A stretch of DNA of 64,000 bases from Nitrososphaeraceae archaeon (GTDB lineage: Archaea > Thermoproteota > Nitrososphaeria > Nitrososphaerales > Nitrososphaeraceae), in contig JAJPHM010000031.1 of assembly GCA_021325295.1 (NCBI GenBank), forward strand, positions 115,542-179,541, given 5' to 3'. Positions 8,418-17,363 of this stretch are shown here, one piece after another; the first letter of the stretch is position 1; each line of letters starts with the position of its first letter. Made by a program: the position numbers and the translations under genes. A model generated the notes under the pieces. It was not told where the DNA came from and did not search any database. It saw only the letters and a program-made list of their open reading frames with translations.

Positions 8418-9566
8418 TTATGTTGAGCCAATAAAGTCGGAAATGGTGTTCTGCCCAGAATTATTCTTAAGATCGGTCAGCTTTACTCCGAGCCTTCTTA
8501 CTCTAAGCTTGGCACTTACCGCGTCATCTGTGCTCCAATCCATTGCCTCATCAAGGATTGACTTGGCAACAGAATATAGTTCATTATAGTTTGTGCAATG
8601 GACCTTGAGTGTCTTTGACCTTGTAATATTTTCTAGGTCATGCAGGATCAAAAGAACTCCGATTGTCTTGAAAGCTACCTGCCTTTCAGTTGCTAAATCA
8701 ACGACAAGACGACACAGTCTTTGGAGGTCATCGTACATTTCCGTGCTGCGTGATGCATCTTTTTTCAAAGTGATTATCTTTCCTATCTGCTGTGTTTGAC
8801 CTGATTCTGTTACAAGCTCATTGTCTATTCCCTTTGATGCATTGTAAAGGCAGATGCCTGATGTTCTACCAAACTCTTCAACTAACCTGAATGGGTCACA
8901 ACATGAAAGTTGCCCAAACGTTTCCATACCCATTGCAAAAAGCTTCTTTGTTGTCTTGGGACCAACTCCGGGAATCTTATCTACTCTAAGACGGGATAGA
9001 AAATTTTCAACTTCTTGTCTTGGAACGACCGTCAATCCATCTGGCTTTTGGAAGTCAGATGCGATCTTTGCTACAAGTTTGTTTGGTGCCACACCAAGCG
9101 AGCAAGTCAGGCCTGTCTTTTGAAAAACACTGCTCTTTATTGTCATGCTTAACTGCTTTGCCTGTTCAAAGTCTGCATTTGTAGAATCTGTTACGTCGAT
9201 AAAGCATTCGTCTAACCCAACATATTCATACTTGTCTCCAAAACCTCTGATAACCGACATTGCCTCCTCAGACTTGGCTGCGTAAAACTTGATATCCATT
9301 GGCAAAAAGATTGCATCACCACGATCTGCAAGTTTGGACCTTGCCACCTTTATGGGAATACCCGATTTTACACCATAATTTCTTGCAATATAGTTTGATG
9401 TACTCACGACTCCGCTATCGCCAGTTCTTCCTGAAAAGACGCATACCACAATAGGTCTGCCTCTGAGACTGGGATTTCTGATTTCTTCACACTGGGCATA
9501 GAAGTAATCAAAGTCTATGCATACGATAACCCTTGTCCTATCTGATCTGCGCGAAATCAAAGACAT
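8418..9566 (-). CDS. dinB: Y-family DNA polymerase IV with C-terminal PCNA-binding motif
   Basis: The 382-residue translesion polymerase has catalytic acids in DFDYFYAQ (residues about 18-25) and GLDECFID (about 109-116), two helix-hairpin-helix elements (KIPGVGPKT) and the little-finger domain after residue 240. The last residues contain QNTISDFI, a good PIP box (Q-x2-I-x2-F-I), so it should dock on the sliding clamp PCNA. A box on this strand (588-597 of the 9 kb block, ttctatactt) lies 26 bases before the ATG, indicating a leaderless mRNA. It is divergent from the small gene at 9679. Confidence 0.93.
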   Translation of the reverse strand: MSLISRRSDRTRVIVCIDFDYFYAQCEEIRNPSLRGRPIVVCVFSGRTGDSGVVSTSNYIARNYGVKSGIPIKVARSKLADRGDAIFLPMDIKFYAAKSEEAMSVIRGFGDKYEYVGLDECFIDVTDSTNADFEQAKQLSMTIKSSVFQKTGLTCSLGVAPNKLVAKIASDFQKPDGLTVVPRQEVENFLSRLRVDKIPGVGPKTTKKLFAMGMETFGQLSCCDPFRLVEEFGRTSGICLYNASKGIDNELVTESGQTQQIGKIITLKKDASRSTEMYDDLQRLCRLVVDLATERQVAFKTIGVLLILHDLENITRSKTLKVHCTNYNELYSVAKSILDEAMDWSTDDAVSAKLRVRRLGVKLTDLKNNSGQNTISDFIGST

Positions 9567-9678
9567 CAGCTGTCAACCCAACCTCAGTTCTATACTTTTC
9601 TTGGAGCCAAATTATGCCGCATGATAAATGGGCAGCATGGCAGAATACAATAAATTAATCGAACGCTAACATTTGGTA

Positions 9679-9948
9679 TTGGCTAGCATTGACAAGGACT
9701 ATCCCGTAATAGCCGAACCTGATGGCATTAAATTGCGAACAGAGAAAATGATCAAAGACAAGCTATATTACTGCATATATGAGAATAAGGTATTCCTATT
9801 TTATAAAGACGAAGACGAGCTTCTCAATTGCTATGAAGTCGAGAATGCTGACGCAGTTAAGGAAATTGCGGAGAATCCTTCTGAAATCGAAAATATACTC
9901 AGGAGATACTCGCAAGATACAGAATCATCAGGTAGAGAGCAGCAATAG
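9679..9948 (+). CDS. Small acidic protein of unknown function
   Basis: About 89 residues with no family I recognise. The sequence is charged and soluble, with an aromatic stretch (LYYCIYENKVFLFYKD) that suggests a short beta-rich fold, and a Ser/Glu/Gln-rich end. An A/T box (ataaatta, 9650-9657) lies 26 bases before TTG 9679, making that the likely start. TTG 9673 is two codons upstream and also possible. Confidence 0.55.
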   Translation: MASIDKDYPVIAEPDGIKLRTEKMIKDKLYYCIYENKVFLFYKDEDELLNCYEVENADAVKEIAENPSEIENILRRYSQDTESSGREQQ

Positions 9949-10060
9949 AGGGAAATTTACTGTGTCAAAATATAGCTGCGAATTACAGAAATAGTACATT
10001 GAGAAAATCAATCGAAAATTCCAAGCCGGCTTTCATAAGCAACAAGGGCCATAAAGTATT

Positions 10061-10129
10061 GCCACAGGCAAAGCAGGCAATAGCGAGGTAAGACTTGCTA
10101 GATGTCGAACTAGTCTGTGGCTTTTTTTT
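10061..10129 (+). ncRNA. Candidate structured small RNA with three-way junction and oligo-T end
   Basis: GCCACAG (10061-10067) is exactly complementary to CTGTGGC (10115-10121), and eight T residues (10122-10129) follow at once. Inside this closing stem, GCAA at 10067-10070 can pair with TTGC at 10095-10098, and CTAG (10098-10101) with CTAG (10110-10113), giving a plausible three-way junction. Oligo-T is the usual archaeal termination signal. No coding frame explains the segment. Promoter evidence is weak: an A/T stretch lies just upstream. It could also be the termination structure of the gene ending at 9948. Confidence 0.35.
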
Positions 10130-10195
10130 AACTATGTTCGTTATGTTGATCAATTTTATGAAAAATAAATATGTCTAAACTTTTCGTAAAAAACG

Positions 10196-10205
10196 TTATA
10201 TTATA
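10196..10205 (+). promoter_or_regulatory. TATA box of alba
   Basis: The box ttatattata is centred 28 bases before ATG 10228. It fixes the Alba start there rather than at the upstream in-frame ATG 10171, which precedes the promoter. Confidence 0.6.
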
Positions 10206-10227
10206 CCATGCAGAGTACCTTTGCACA

Positions 10228-10539
10228 ATGTCGACAAGCAACACCTCAAATCGCAGCCAGGCAAAAGCAAGTAACGAGATATTTATTGGCAAAAAACCGA
10301 TCATGACCTATGTCACAGCCACTCTTGTACAGCTGGCAAACGAACCTACAGTCATAATAAAAGCCAGGGGAAAGAGCATAACAAGAGCTGTAGATGTAGC
10401 CCAGATTATTGTAAAACGCATGGATACTCTGGGATATAAAATAGGGCCAGTCAGGCTAGGATCGGAATCCATCCAATCGCAGGACGGCAAGACCAGAAAC
10501 GTATCGACAATAGAAGTTCCGATCTCTCGGGCAAGGTAA
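10228..10539 (+). CDS. albA: Chromatin protein Alba
   Basis: The 103-residue protein is of the normal Alba size and contains the hallmark IFIGKKPIMTYV segment with the paired lysines that contact nucleic acid (acetylation target in Sulfolobus). The GRGKSI-like ARGKSITRAVD helix and the C-terminal strands are intact. It binds double-stranded DNA and RNA and packages the archaeal chromosome. A strong TATA box sits at 10196-10205, consistent with abundant leaderless expression. The first 15 residues are a Ser/Asn-rich tail. Confidence 0.93.
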   Translation: MSTSNTSNRSQAKASNEIFIGKKPIMTYVTATLVQLANEPTVIIKARGKSITRAVDVAQIIVKRMDTLGYKIGPVRLGSESIQSQDGKTRNVSTIEVPISRAR

Positions 10540-10581
10540 AACCCTTTATTTTGCAGCCACTTACCCGCTAGGCAATCTATT

Positions 10582-11262
10582 TCATTGTATAATCATACCA
10601 GCGCTATTTATCACGAAGTATACACCATAGCAAGCAAGTGCCACAATAACTCCATAGTAAATCAGCATATAATATCTTGACTTCAGCACTGACTTTCCCT
10701 TTGACGCTAGGTGCGCTGTAGACGCCAACCAAGCATAGTCCATCCATATGTGGAACACAAACAACAGGGCAATCCCTGTGACAACTCCGAATGCAAATGA
10801 GTCTAGAATCAATTTCAAGCCTGCTGTAAACCACCATGTGAGAAAAAATGGGTTCAGTGCAGAAAGCGCTGCACCAACAAATACTGGCGATGACTTTCTG
10901 TATCTTAAAAGGCTACCAAGTTTTCCAGATGCTGTTATTTCTGCTCCGCCTTTACTCTGCGCAAAGGATACGCCTTGAAGAATCGCAAATCCAATGATTC
11001 CAGCTCCGCCCACAAGTCCTATTACGCTAGCATATCTGTCTGCAAATGCAGGATAAGAAAATAATCCTACAGCTAACAAAATCACGATAGGAAGCTCGAC
11101 TGTAGTATGCCCATATGCGAGCTTGACCCCTGACATCGCCGCGCCTTTGCTTCCATACAAGAGGTTTGCAAAAAACAATGGTCCAGGTGAAAGCACTCCA
11201 GAGGCTGAGATAAGAATAACTTGGGCGGCAAACTCTGGAATGTTCAAACCTACTGAATCCAC
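10582..11262 (-). CDS. LysE/RhtB-type amino acid exporter
   Basis: The 226-residue protein has six hydrophobic segments, the LSPGP motif near residue 27 and a NPFFLTWWFTAG segment near residue 140. Both are typical of the LysE translocator superfamily, which exports amino acids or small metabolites. The substrate cannot be read from the sequence. It is divergent from the radical SAM gene, with about 85 bases between the two starts, and convergent with alba. Confidence 0.8.
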   Translation of the reverse strand: MDSVGLNIPEFAAQVILISASGVLSPGPLFFANLLYGSKGAAMSGVKLAYGHTTVELPIVILLAVGLFSYPAFADRYASVIGLVGGAGIIGFAILQGVSFAQSKGGAEITASGKLGSLLRYRKSSPVFVGAALSALNPFFLTWWFTAGLKLILDSFAFGVVTGIALLFVFHIWMDYAWLASTAHLASKGKSVLKSRYYMLIYYGVIVALACYGVYFVINSAGMIIQ

Positions 11263-11347
11263 GGAGTACCATTTTGTTAACTTTTATGAGACATTCAAGT
11301 CCTGCCCCGTCTTATTCAAGAATGAATTAAAATATCCTAGTCTTTCT

Positions 11348-12433
11348 ATGACCTCTATGGTAGTTGATACTATACGTACCATCAAACTTCTCGGCAAGTG
11401 GTCTGCCAATAGAGCTATGGGAAGAAAACGGCCTCTTGTAGCAGTTTTTAGCCTTACACATTATTGCAACTATTATTGTCCGATGTGCCCTTTTGGTGAT
11501 GCTGACAAAGAGGGACAACTCCGGCTTGCGCGCAAAAGTGACCTCAGCACTGATCAGTGGAAACAGGTATTTGAAAAGGTATCAAAGTACTGTGTCTGGT
11601 CGATAATAGAAGGCGGCGAACCCACAAGCAGGCCTGACTTTATGGAGCTTGTAAAATATCTTTATGGCCTCAAGATGCCAATCACACTGATTACAAACTG
11701 CTCGCTTTTGCATACACTTGATCTGGATGAGCTGAAAAAATACATCCAATTTGTGACCTGCAGCATAGACTCTGTCTATGAACAACCGTACTGTAAGGTG
11801 CGCGGCGTACCTGCCACCATGTTCACAAGGGTAATGGATAACCTCCGGCTTCTGACTGAGCACAGAGTTCCTCATTACTTCAATAGTGTCATCACCAAGT
11901 TCAATACCAGCGAATTCATTGACCAGACATATTTTGACAGAGCGCTTGAGCTTGGCGCAAACGCCGTGTCATTTACTTTCGTTGAAGACCGAGCTGACGT
12001 GAACTATTCCCTGTTGCCCGACAGGCAGACAATGGTAAAGGTCTGCGAAAGTATATTGGACTATGCAAGGAAACACACGTCTCCGCAGATTATGATTCCG
12101 CCGGAATACTTTGAACAGATAATACAGCATGGAAGAGGGCTCTTTGATGAATGTGGCGTATGGAAGAGCATATTTGTAAATGGAAATGGGACTGTGATGG
12201 TTCCTTGTTGGAAGTTCAACAATCCAGAGAATACGTACAATTTGCTTGACTGTAGCGTTGACGAGATATGGAATGCTCCACAGTGGGACATAGCACGATC
12301 ATGCCATGATTGTGAGGTACTGGGGTGCATCTGGTATTCTTCACAACCTATATCGACTTTTGCCAAAAACTATATGCGCGGATTATCAAAGGTAATTGGT
12401 CAGCATAAGCCAGAGCTGGCAGGCACAATCTAG
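11348..12433 (+). CDS. Radical SAM protein with SPASM-like C-terminus
   Basis: The radical SAM Cys triad CNYYCPMC lies near residue 38 and is followed by a typical TIM-barrel partial (EGGEPTSR, TNCSLL). The C-terminal 90 residues hold several Cys (ECGVW, VPCWKF, SCHDCEVLGC) in the spacing of a SPASM/twitch domain for auxiliary Fe-S clusters, as in peptide-modifying or cofactor-building enzymes. The substrate is unknown and no precursor peptide is adjacent. The longer in-frame ORF from 11123 overlaps the divergent exporter and is rejected. A box (attaaaata, 11325-11333) supports ATG 11348 or ATG 11357. Confidence 0.75.
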   Translation: MTSMVVDTIRTIKLLGKWSANRAMGRKRPLVAVFSLTHYCNYYCPMCPFGDADKEGQLRLARKSDLSTDQWKQVFEKVSKYCVWSIIEGGEPTSRPDFMELVKYLYGLKMPITLITNCSLLHTLDLDELKKYIQFVTCSIDSVYEQPYCKVRGVPATMFTRVMDNLRLLTEHRVPHYFNSVITKFNTSEFIDQTYFDRALELGANAVSFTFVEDRADVNYSLLPDRQTMVKVCESILDYARKHTSPQIMIPPEYFEQIIQHGRGLFDECGVWKSIFVNGNGTVMVPCWKFNNPENTYNLLDCSVDEIWNAPQWDIARSCHDCEVLGCIWYSSQPISTFAKNYMRGLSKVIGQHKPELAGTI

Positions 12434-12955
12434 TGCCTATTTAACGAGAATCAGACTTGGTTTGAAAATGTTTTCACTGTTATACCTTCATTAACGTCCT
12501 ATTCCGTAAATCACTCATATGCCTTTTCTGGCTTTCATTACCATGTAGAGTAGGACAGAATGACCAGATGCAGTCGATATTGTTTGAACCGATTATGTAG
12601 ATCGTTCCAGTTCAAGGCTGGCAGCCAGATATCTATTGTGCGTTGTAATCGGAAGCCACATAGCTATCTGAAAAATAGGTTGACGTCTTCTGGTTGGGCA
12701 GATGGATAGATCGATGGATAGATAGATTCAGAGCCAGCAGACAACATATAAGGACTATTCTTGTTAGAGTCTCGAGTATTGTGACAGAAGAGGTCGTGTG
12801 TACACTGGTATTTTGACTGGCACAGATTGTTTAATGTGCCAATGGGAAAAGACAGAGAACTATTTATGATATTCATTGTGATGGATAGTAGAAGCTGGTA
12901 TGGCCGTGGCTACTCAAAATAAACTTTATAGTGCTACATCGAGGATCTGTGTATA
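12434..12955. other. Intergenic region of about 520 bases
   Basis: I see no supported gene here. It holds the short GATA-type repeat at 12701-12728 and, at its right end, the promoter of the CysRS-like gene: ataaacttta (12919-12928) lies about 32 bases before TTG 12956. A 70-codon minus-strand frame (12664-12876) reads through the repeat and has no sequence features of a real protein. Confidence 0.6.
12701..12728 (+). repeat. Tandem 12-base repeat (GATGGATAGATM)
   Basis: Two near-identical 12-base units (12701-12712 and 12713-12724, differing at the last base) are followed by GATT. This is a simple-sequence tract without coding support. Confidence 0.7.
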
Positions 12956-14110
12956 TTGAGAATTTATGACAGTCTTTCCAGCAGCAAGCAAAAGTTAGAT
13001 CTCAACGATGTAGTCAGAATCCTCGTTTGCGGTCCTACAGTATACGACTTTACACACATAGGTCATGCAAGGTTGTTGGTCTTTTATGATCTATTTGCTA
13101 GATACTTGGCTTCAAAAGGAATCCTGCCATTCGTAATCCTTAACATAACTGATATCGACATCAAAATTTACAGAAAAGCAGCGGAAGAAGGAATTCAACT
13201 GAATGAACTTGCCGATCGCTTTATAGATGCGTTGATCTGTGACATGTCCCTGCTTGGAATTTCAGACGCATTCTGTCTGGCAAGAGTATCAGATCATATG
13301 ATCTTTGCACAGTCAGCAGTCAGAAATCTCCTAGCTCGACAGAAGGCATACTCTGCAGGTGGCAACATCTACCTTGACACATCTCAAATTCCTTTTCACG
13401 GTTCACTTGCCAAAATGAAAAGACACGACTTTGAGAATTGTAGGCTCGACATAGCACCAGGCAAGAGGAGAACACCTGATATCTTGATCTGGAATGCTGC
13501 AGAGAATTTCGATGGAATGACTTTTCCTGACAATGTGCTTGGAGAAGGAATACCTTGGTGGCATTTGCAAGATTCGTCTGTTGCTATGGCCATCTTTGAT
13601 GGCAAGTATGACCTTCAGGGTGGAGCTGTTGAACTTGTATATCCTCATCATGAATCGCACTTGGCGCAGCTCTGTTCGCTGACCTTGGAAAGTAATCCCG
13701 TAAAATACTGGCTTCATATAGGGCTTGTCTATGTCAACGGCATGAAAATGTCAAAGTCGCTTCAAAATACGGTAAGGGTAAGAGACCTTTTGCAAAAATA
13801 TGGAAGTAATGTCATAAAACTCTACCTACTTTCTTTTCACTACAGAAAGCAACTAGATTTTTCAGAAAAGGATCTAGCCAGATTTAGCAAGATCGACAAT
13901 GATTTCGCATCTGTCCTGTCGGATGGAAAAAGGAACAAGACTCCCAAGGACGACAATAGCCAAGGCCGACACAGCTTTGCCGGATTCGTTGCCTGCCTTG
14001 AAAATGATTTTGATACTTCCGGTGCCCTGAAGATAATGATAAGCTCTGCCAGAAGAGGTATGAAACCAGATCTTGCAAGAATGGTGAAAATTTTCGGCCT
14101 CAGATATTGA
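12956..14110 (+). CDS. Cysteinyl-tRNA synthetase paralogue, MshC-like architecture
   Basis: The catalytic core is CysRS-type: Cys in CGPTVYD (residue about 25), the class I HIGH motif as THIGHAR, PHHE, and KMSKS as GMKMSKSL. At 384 residues it is shorter than true CysRS (about 460) and ends in a brief helical remnant (ENDFDTSGAL) of the anticodon-binding DALR domain. This is the architecture of the mycothiol enzyme MshC. The second zinc-ligand Cys of the family (WHIEC) is Asp here (WHLQD); the other ligands, Cys, His and Glu, remain. It is followed by a GNAT gene after only 4 bases. It may join cysteine to an amine other than tRNA; a degenerate CysRS is the alternative. TTG start with TATA-like ataaacttta upstream. 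Confidence 0.75.
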   Translation: MRIYDSLSSSKQKLDLNDVVRILVCGPTVYDFTHIGHARLLVFYDLFARYLASKGILPFVILNITDIDIKIYRKAAEEGIQLNELADRFIDALICDMSLLGISDAFCLARVSDHMIFAQSAVRNLLARQKAYSAGGNIYLDTSQIPFHGSLAKMKRHDFENCRLDIAPGKRRTPDILIWNAAENFDGMTFPDNVLGEGIPWWHLQDSSVAMAIFDGKYDLQGGAVELVYPHHESHLAQLCSLTLESNPVKYWLHIGLVYVNGMKMSKSLQNTVRVRDLLQKYGSNVIKLYLLSFHYRKQLDFSEKDLARFSKIDNDFASVLSDGKRNKTPKDDNSQGRHSFAGFVACLENDFDTSGALKIMISSARRGMKPDLARMVKIFGLRY

Positions 14111-14114
14111 ACGA

Positions 14115-14876
14115 ATGGAACGGAACGAATATGGTTTCTGTTCGCTTTGGACAGAACAAATGACCCTTGGCAACTATGCCGAGATGTACCTTAACAAGGT
14201 ATTTGCAGAAGATTACTTCTTCAACAGAATTAGGTTGAAACAGGAGGCTTTTGGTGCGAAGAACCTCGCAAACAAGATAGCAAAGAAATGCAAGGAAATT
14301 GGCGTAGTACCATATTTGCATGTCTTTGAGCGGGATTTGGATGGGCTCCTGCCAAGACAGGAATTTGCAGTACTTGACACCATGTCCGTGCTGAGGAACC
14401 ACTCGAAAAAAAATGAAAGCACGGATGCTGCAAATCAAGCAGGTGACGGCATAATCAATGTTGAGATTATAAATTCGGACAAACTCTGTGAATGGATTGA
14501 AATATTCTGCTCGTCATTTATGGTGCCGGATTGGAGGCACGAGCTAGAAATAAGGATTGCAAGAAATTTTGAAAAACTTCATCTTGTCATATGCTATCTA
14601 GACAAAGCGCCTGCTGGTTGCGCAGCGCTATTTAACACTGAAAAGCTTATGGGTCTCTATTGCCTTGGAACGTTACCACAATTTAGGGCAAGAGGAGTGG
14701 CAAGCAGGCTGGTCCGGCATTCTATGCGGATTGCAGAGGCGCAGGGGACGGATCTTTTCCTGCAAACTCTCTCAAGTCATCGGCTAGCACGCTTCTATTC
14801 GAGACTTGGGTTCAGGAGCCACTACAGGAAGAAGATACTTACTGTTAGTAGCACCTCTGATGCTGCTAATTTATAA
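14115..14876 (+). CDS. GNAT-family N-acetyltransferase coupled to the CysRS paralogue
   Basis: The 253-residue protein has a C-terminal GNAT domain with the acetyl-CoA-binding motif QFRARGVASRLV (about residues 193-204) and the following AEAQG and FYSRLGF strands. The N-terminal 110 residues are not recognisable and could be a degenerate first GNAT-like half. Four bases separate it from the CysRS paralogue, so the two are surely cotranscribed. That pairing, ligation of Cys followed by N-acetylation, parallels MshC and MshD of mycothiol synthesis. The substrate is not known. Confidence 0.75.
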   Translation: MERNEYGFCSLWTEQMTLGNYAEMYLNKVFAEDYFFNRIRLKQEAFGAKNLANKIAKKCKEIGVVPYLHVFERDLDGLLPRQEFAVLDTMSVLRNHSKKNESTDAANQAGDGIINVEIINSDKLCEWIEIFCSSFMVPDWRHELEIRIARNFEKLHLVICYLDKAPAGCAALFNTEKLMGLYCLGTLPQFRARGVASRLVRHSMRIAEAQGTDLFLQTLSSHRLARFYSRLGFRSHYRKKILTVSSTSDAANL

Positions 14877-15013
14877 AAATATAATCTCACTTCAAAAGAT
14901 GTATACATATCAAATTCGCAGGAAAAAATTCCTTACGGAAAGAAATAACCTGTAAATACAGATTTCCGAATTATTTACTGATAGGCTTGAAATTCGACGG
15001 CTCTGAATTCAAC

Positions 15014-15355
15014 TTGAGGCGAGGCATATCCATCCCGATGTGCCAAGTTGCGGGTTGCTTTGAGCCTGCTATGGTGTATATAGTAATCCGAGAAACCGAC
15101 GATATTGTTCTTGATTCGCAGCAGGTAGAGCAGAAACTTGATATCGCTTGGGATCACGAGCCTAAGGGAGCCGTACTGCTTGGCAAGAATGCCGGAGAGC
15201 CGGCGAAGAGTGAATTTTCTGACGATATAAATACATTCAAACTTATTCTGTATTTATGTGCAAGACATGATTATGACCTAAAGTATCTACTCAAAGAGAA
15301 TGAACTCCAGATAGTCAAGCGCCAATATCTTGCGTTCAAACAGAGCACACAGTAG
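15014..15355 (+). CDS. Small Cys/His protein of unknown function
   Basis: About 113 residues. A Cys-x4-Cys pair (CQVAGC) near the N-terminus and a C-x2-H (LCARHDYD) later suggest a zinc-binding fold. The same layout occurs in the gene at 21805 (VEC..., VCLEH). An A/T box (attattta, about 14968-14975) puts transcription start near 14998, so TTG 15014 or ATG 15038 is more likely than TTG 14987. Not a family I can name. Confidence 0.5.
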   Translation: MRRGISIPMCQVAGCFEPAMVYIVIRETDDIVLDSQQVEQKLDIAWDHEPKGAVLLGKNAGEPAKSEFSDDINTFKLILYLCARHDYDLKYLLKENELQIVKRQYLAFKQSTQ

Positions 15356-15486
15356 GAGTGATGCGTTACACAGTTTCTAGCACCAAAAACCCTGCAAGCA
15401 TGCGCCAGTAAAAGTGAACGCGCTGCAATTATGATTCGGTACTGTATATATTGAGTTAAATAATTCCTACGGTCAAGGTCCCAGTA

Positions 15487-15843
15487 ATGTACGACGAAAA
15501 GGAAACGCGCCGCCTTTGCGCGAGGGCCATAAAACAGTACATGACTACGGAAATTTCTGAACAGGAAAAAGCCGAGGGAGAAAAAGTATCCAGATTGCTA
15601 AGGGATGGCAAAGAACCCGATCAACGATCGAATGCAACATTGTGCAGGGCGCTTGCCTCCTACCTGAAATGCCTCAAGTCCATCGAAGACCTAGTGATTT
15701 CAGATCCACATTTTGTCGGCATTGACGGCTCAAATCCTGTGCTTGCCGCGCTCGGTAAGGAAATTAGCTTTACTGTAGAAACCAAGGGCCTGATCTGCCA
15801 CGATGATATTCCAAAGAGAAGAAACATCCGAGTTGACTGGTAG
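15487..15843 (+). CDS. Conserved-looking hypothetical protein
   Basis: 118 residues, mostly helical and charged in the first 60 positions (AIKQYMTTEISEQEKAEGEK), then a Cys-containing middle (TLCRALASYLKCLKSIEDLV). No domain is recognised. ATG 15487 follows a TATA-like gttaaataat (15455-15464) at leaderless distance, which supports a real gene. It sits between the small Cys/His protein and inositol-phosphate synthase, in the same orientation but with its own promoter. Confidence 0.55.
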   Translation: MYDEKETRRLCARAIKQYMTTEISEQEKAEGEKVSRLLRDGKEPDQRSNATLCRALASYLKCLKSIEDLVISDPHFVGIDGSNPVLAALGKEISFTVETKGLICHDDIPKRRNIRVDW

Positions 15844-15971
15844 GCAAACCACGCATGAGCTCTTGCTTCTGAGATATTTGCGTTCTTATCTCGCTGCAAC
15901 TCGTGTTGGTCATCAATTTTAAGATGTAGCAACTAATAGATATATTAAGCAGCCTTTAAATGCAGATTATA

Positions 15972-17069
15972 ATGCGAAGAAAGGTCAAGGTCGCGGTGGC
16001 AGGTGTGGGAAACTGTGCCTCTGCCCTTATCCAAGGAACCCGGTACTATAATGGTAAACATAATCATGCAGATGCCAGTAACAATGGCATTGATCCGATA
16101 GGATTGACCGCATACAACTTGGGCGGAATAGAACCGGGGGATATTGAATTTGTAGCCGCATTTGATGTGGCTGATTCCAAAGTTGGGAAGGACCTTTCTG
16201 AGGCCATATTTGCCAAGCCTAACAACACTGTAAAAATAATCGACAGCATGGATAGAACAGGAATCAAGGTAAAGAGAGGCCCTGCTTTTGACGGTATAGG
16301 TCGCCATCTATCACAAAAAGTCAAGGTCACCGACAGGCAGGTAGCAGATGTGAAGCAGGAGTTAAAAGACAGCGGAGCAGAGATTCTACTTAACTACTTG
16401 CCAGTTGGTAGCAGACAGGCCACTCAGTTCTATGCAGAATGCTGCCTGGATGCTGGGATATGCTTTATCAATGCAATACCTGTTTTTATCGCATCCACGC
16501 CAAAGTGGCAGCAGGCATTTGAGAGAAAGAACTTGGCCTGCGCTGGAGACGACGTAATGAGCCAGCTTGGGGCTACTGTCGTGCATAAGACACTTGTCAA
16601 ATTGTTCGTCGATCGGGGAGTCAAGGTGGATCAGACATACCAGCTCAATATCGGAGGCGACATGGATTTTTACAACATGCTTGATGAGGAAAGGCTTGAG
16701 GATAAGCGTATCAGCAAGACAAGTGCCGTTGCAGCTATGGCCAACTATGAGATACCGATGAGGATAGGGCCATCTGACTTTGTATCATTTCTAGAAAACG
16801 ATAAGGTGTGCTATATCTCGATAAAAGGGCAGTATTTTGGCGGCATACCGCTAGAGCTTGATTTGAAGCTCAAAGTAGTTGATGCGTACAATAGCGCTGG
16901 GATAATGATTGATGCATTGAGGGGAGCCAAAGTTGCTATAGATAGAGGTATCTCCGGTCCGCTTGAGAGTATTTCGGCGTACTGCTTCAAGCATCCGCCA
17001 GTCCAGATGCCTTACACTCAGGCCAAGTCCAACTTTATAGATTTTATCGAAGGTAAGCGCGAAAGGTAA
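15972..17069 (+). CDS. ino1: Myo-inositol-1-phosphate synthase
   Basis: About 365 residues with an N-terminal Rossmann motif VAVAGVGNCASALIQG, a DDVMSQLGATVVH segment and a GGDMDFYNML segment with the catalytic lysines further on. This matches the archaeal/actinobacterial form of the enzyme that converts glucose 6-phosphate to inositol phosphate with NAD. In archaea the product feeds archaetidylinositol lipids; in actinobacteria it also feeds mycothiol. The tatatta box at 15941-15947 favours ATG 15972 over ATG 15960. It lies 1.1 kb downstream of the CysRS-like/GNAT pair. Confidence 0.9.
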   Translation: MRRKVKVAVAGVGNCASALIQGTRYYNGKHNHADASNNGIDPIGLTAYNLGGIEPGDIEFVAAFDVADSKVGKDLSEAIFAKPNNTVKIIDSMDRTGIKVKRGPAFDGIGRHLSQKVKVTDRQVADVKQELKDSGAEILLNYLPVGSRQATQFYAECCLDAGICFINAIPVFIASTPKWQQAFERKNLACAGDDVMSQLGATVVHKTLVKLFVDRGVKVDQTYQLNIGGDMDFYNMLDEERLEDKRISKTSAVAAMANYEIPMRIGPSDFVSFLENDKVCYISIKGQYFGGIPLELDLKLKVVDAYNSAGIMIDALRGAKVAIDRGISGPLESISAYCFKHPPVQMPYTQAKSNFIDFIEGKRER

Positions 17070-17363
17070 ACCGAAAAAGCTGCAGCCACTGATGGTAAAA
17101 TCGAAGAATTTTCATGCCCATTGAACAATTGTCAGTAGATATGGATCAACCCATTATTCGCAAGCATTTTTGTCATATCCTGTACTATTGACGCATGCAT
17201 GGAACTATACCTGCAATCGACAATACATCTTATGAAATATTCAAAGAATTCCGCTCGGCCATACAAGATAAATAAAATTTTACAAAACAGGTGGGATTGT
17301 AGTACCCCACAGTACTTATTGCCTCATGCCTGAGAATGGCTGGGGGCAAGATTGGACTAGGAT

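Noticed and set aside
10171..10227. Longer Alba start
   Set aside because: The TATA box at 10196-10205 lies downstream of it, and the Alba family begins near ATG 10228.
11123..11347. N-terminal extension of the radical SAM gene
   Set aside because: It overlaps the divergent exporter gene on the other strand, and an A/T box at 11325-11333 points to ATG 11348 or 11357.
12664..12876. 70-codon minus-strand ORF
   Set aside because: It reads through the GATA-type repeat and shows no protein-like conservation pattern, and lacks a promoter.
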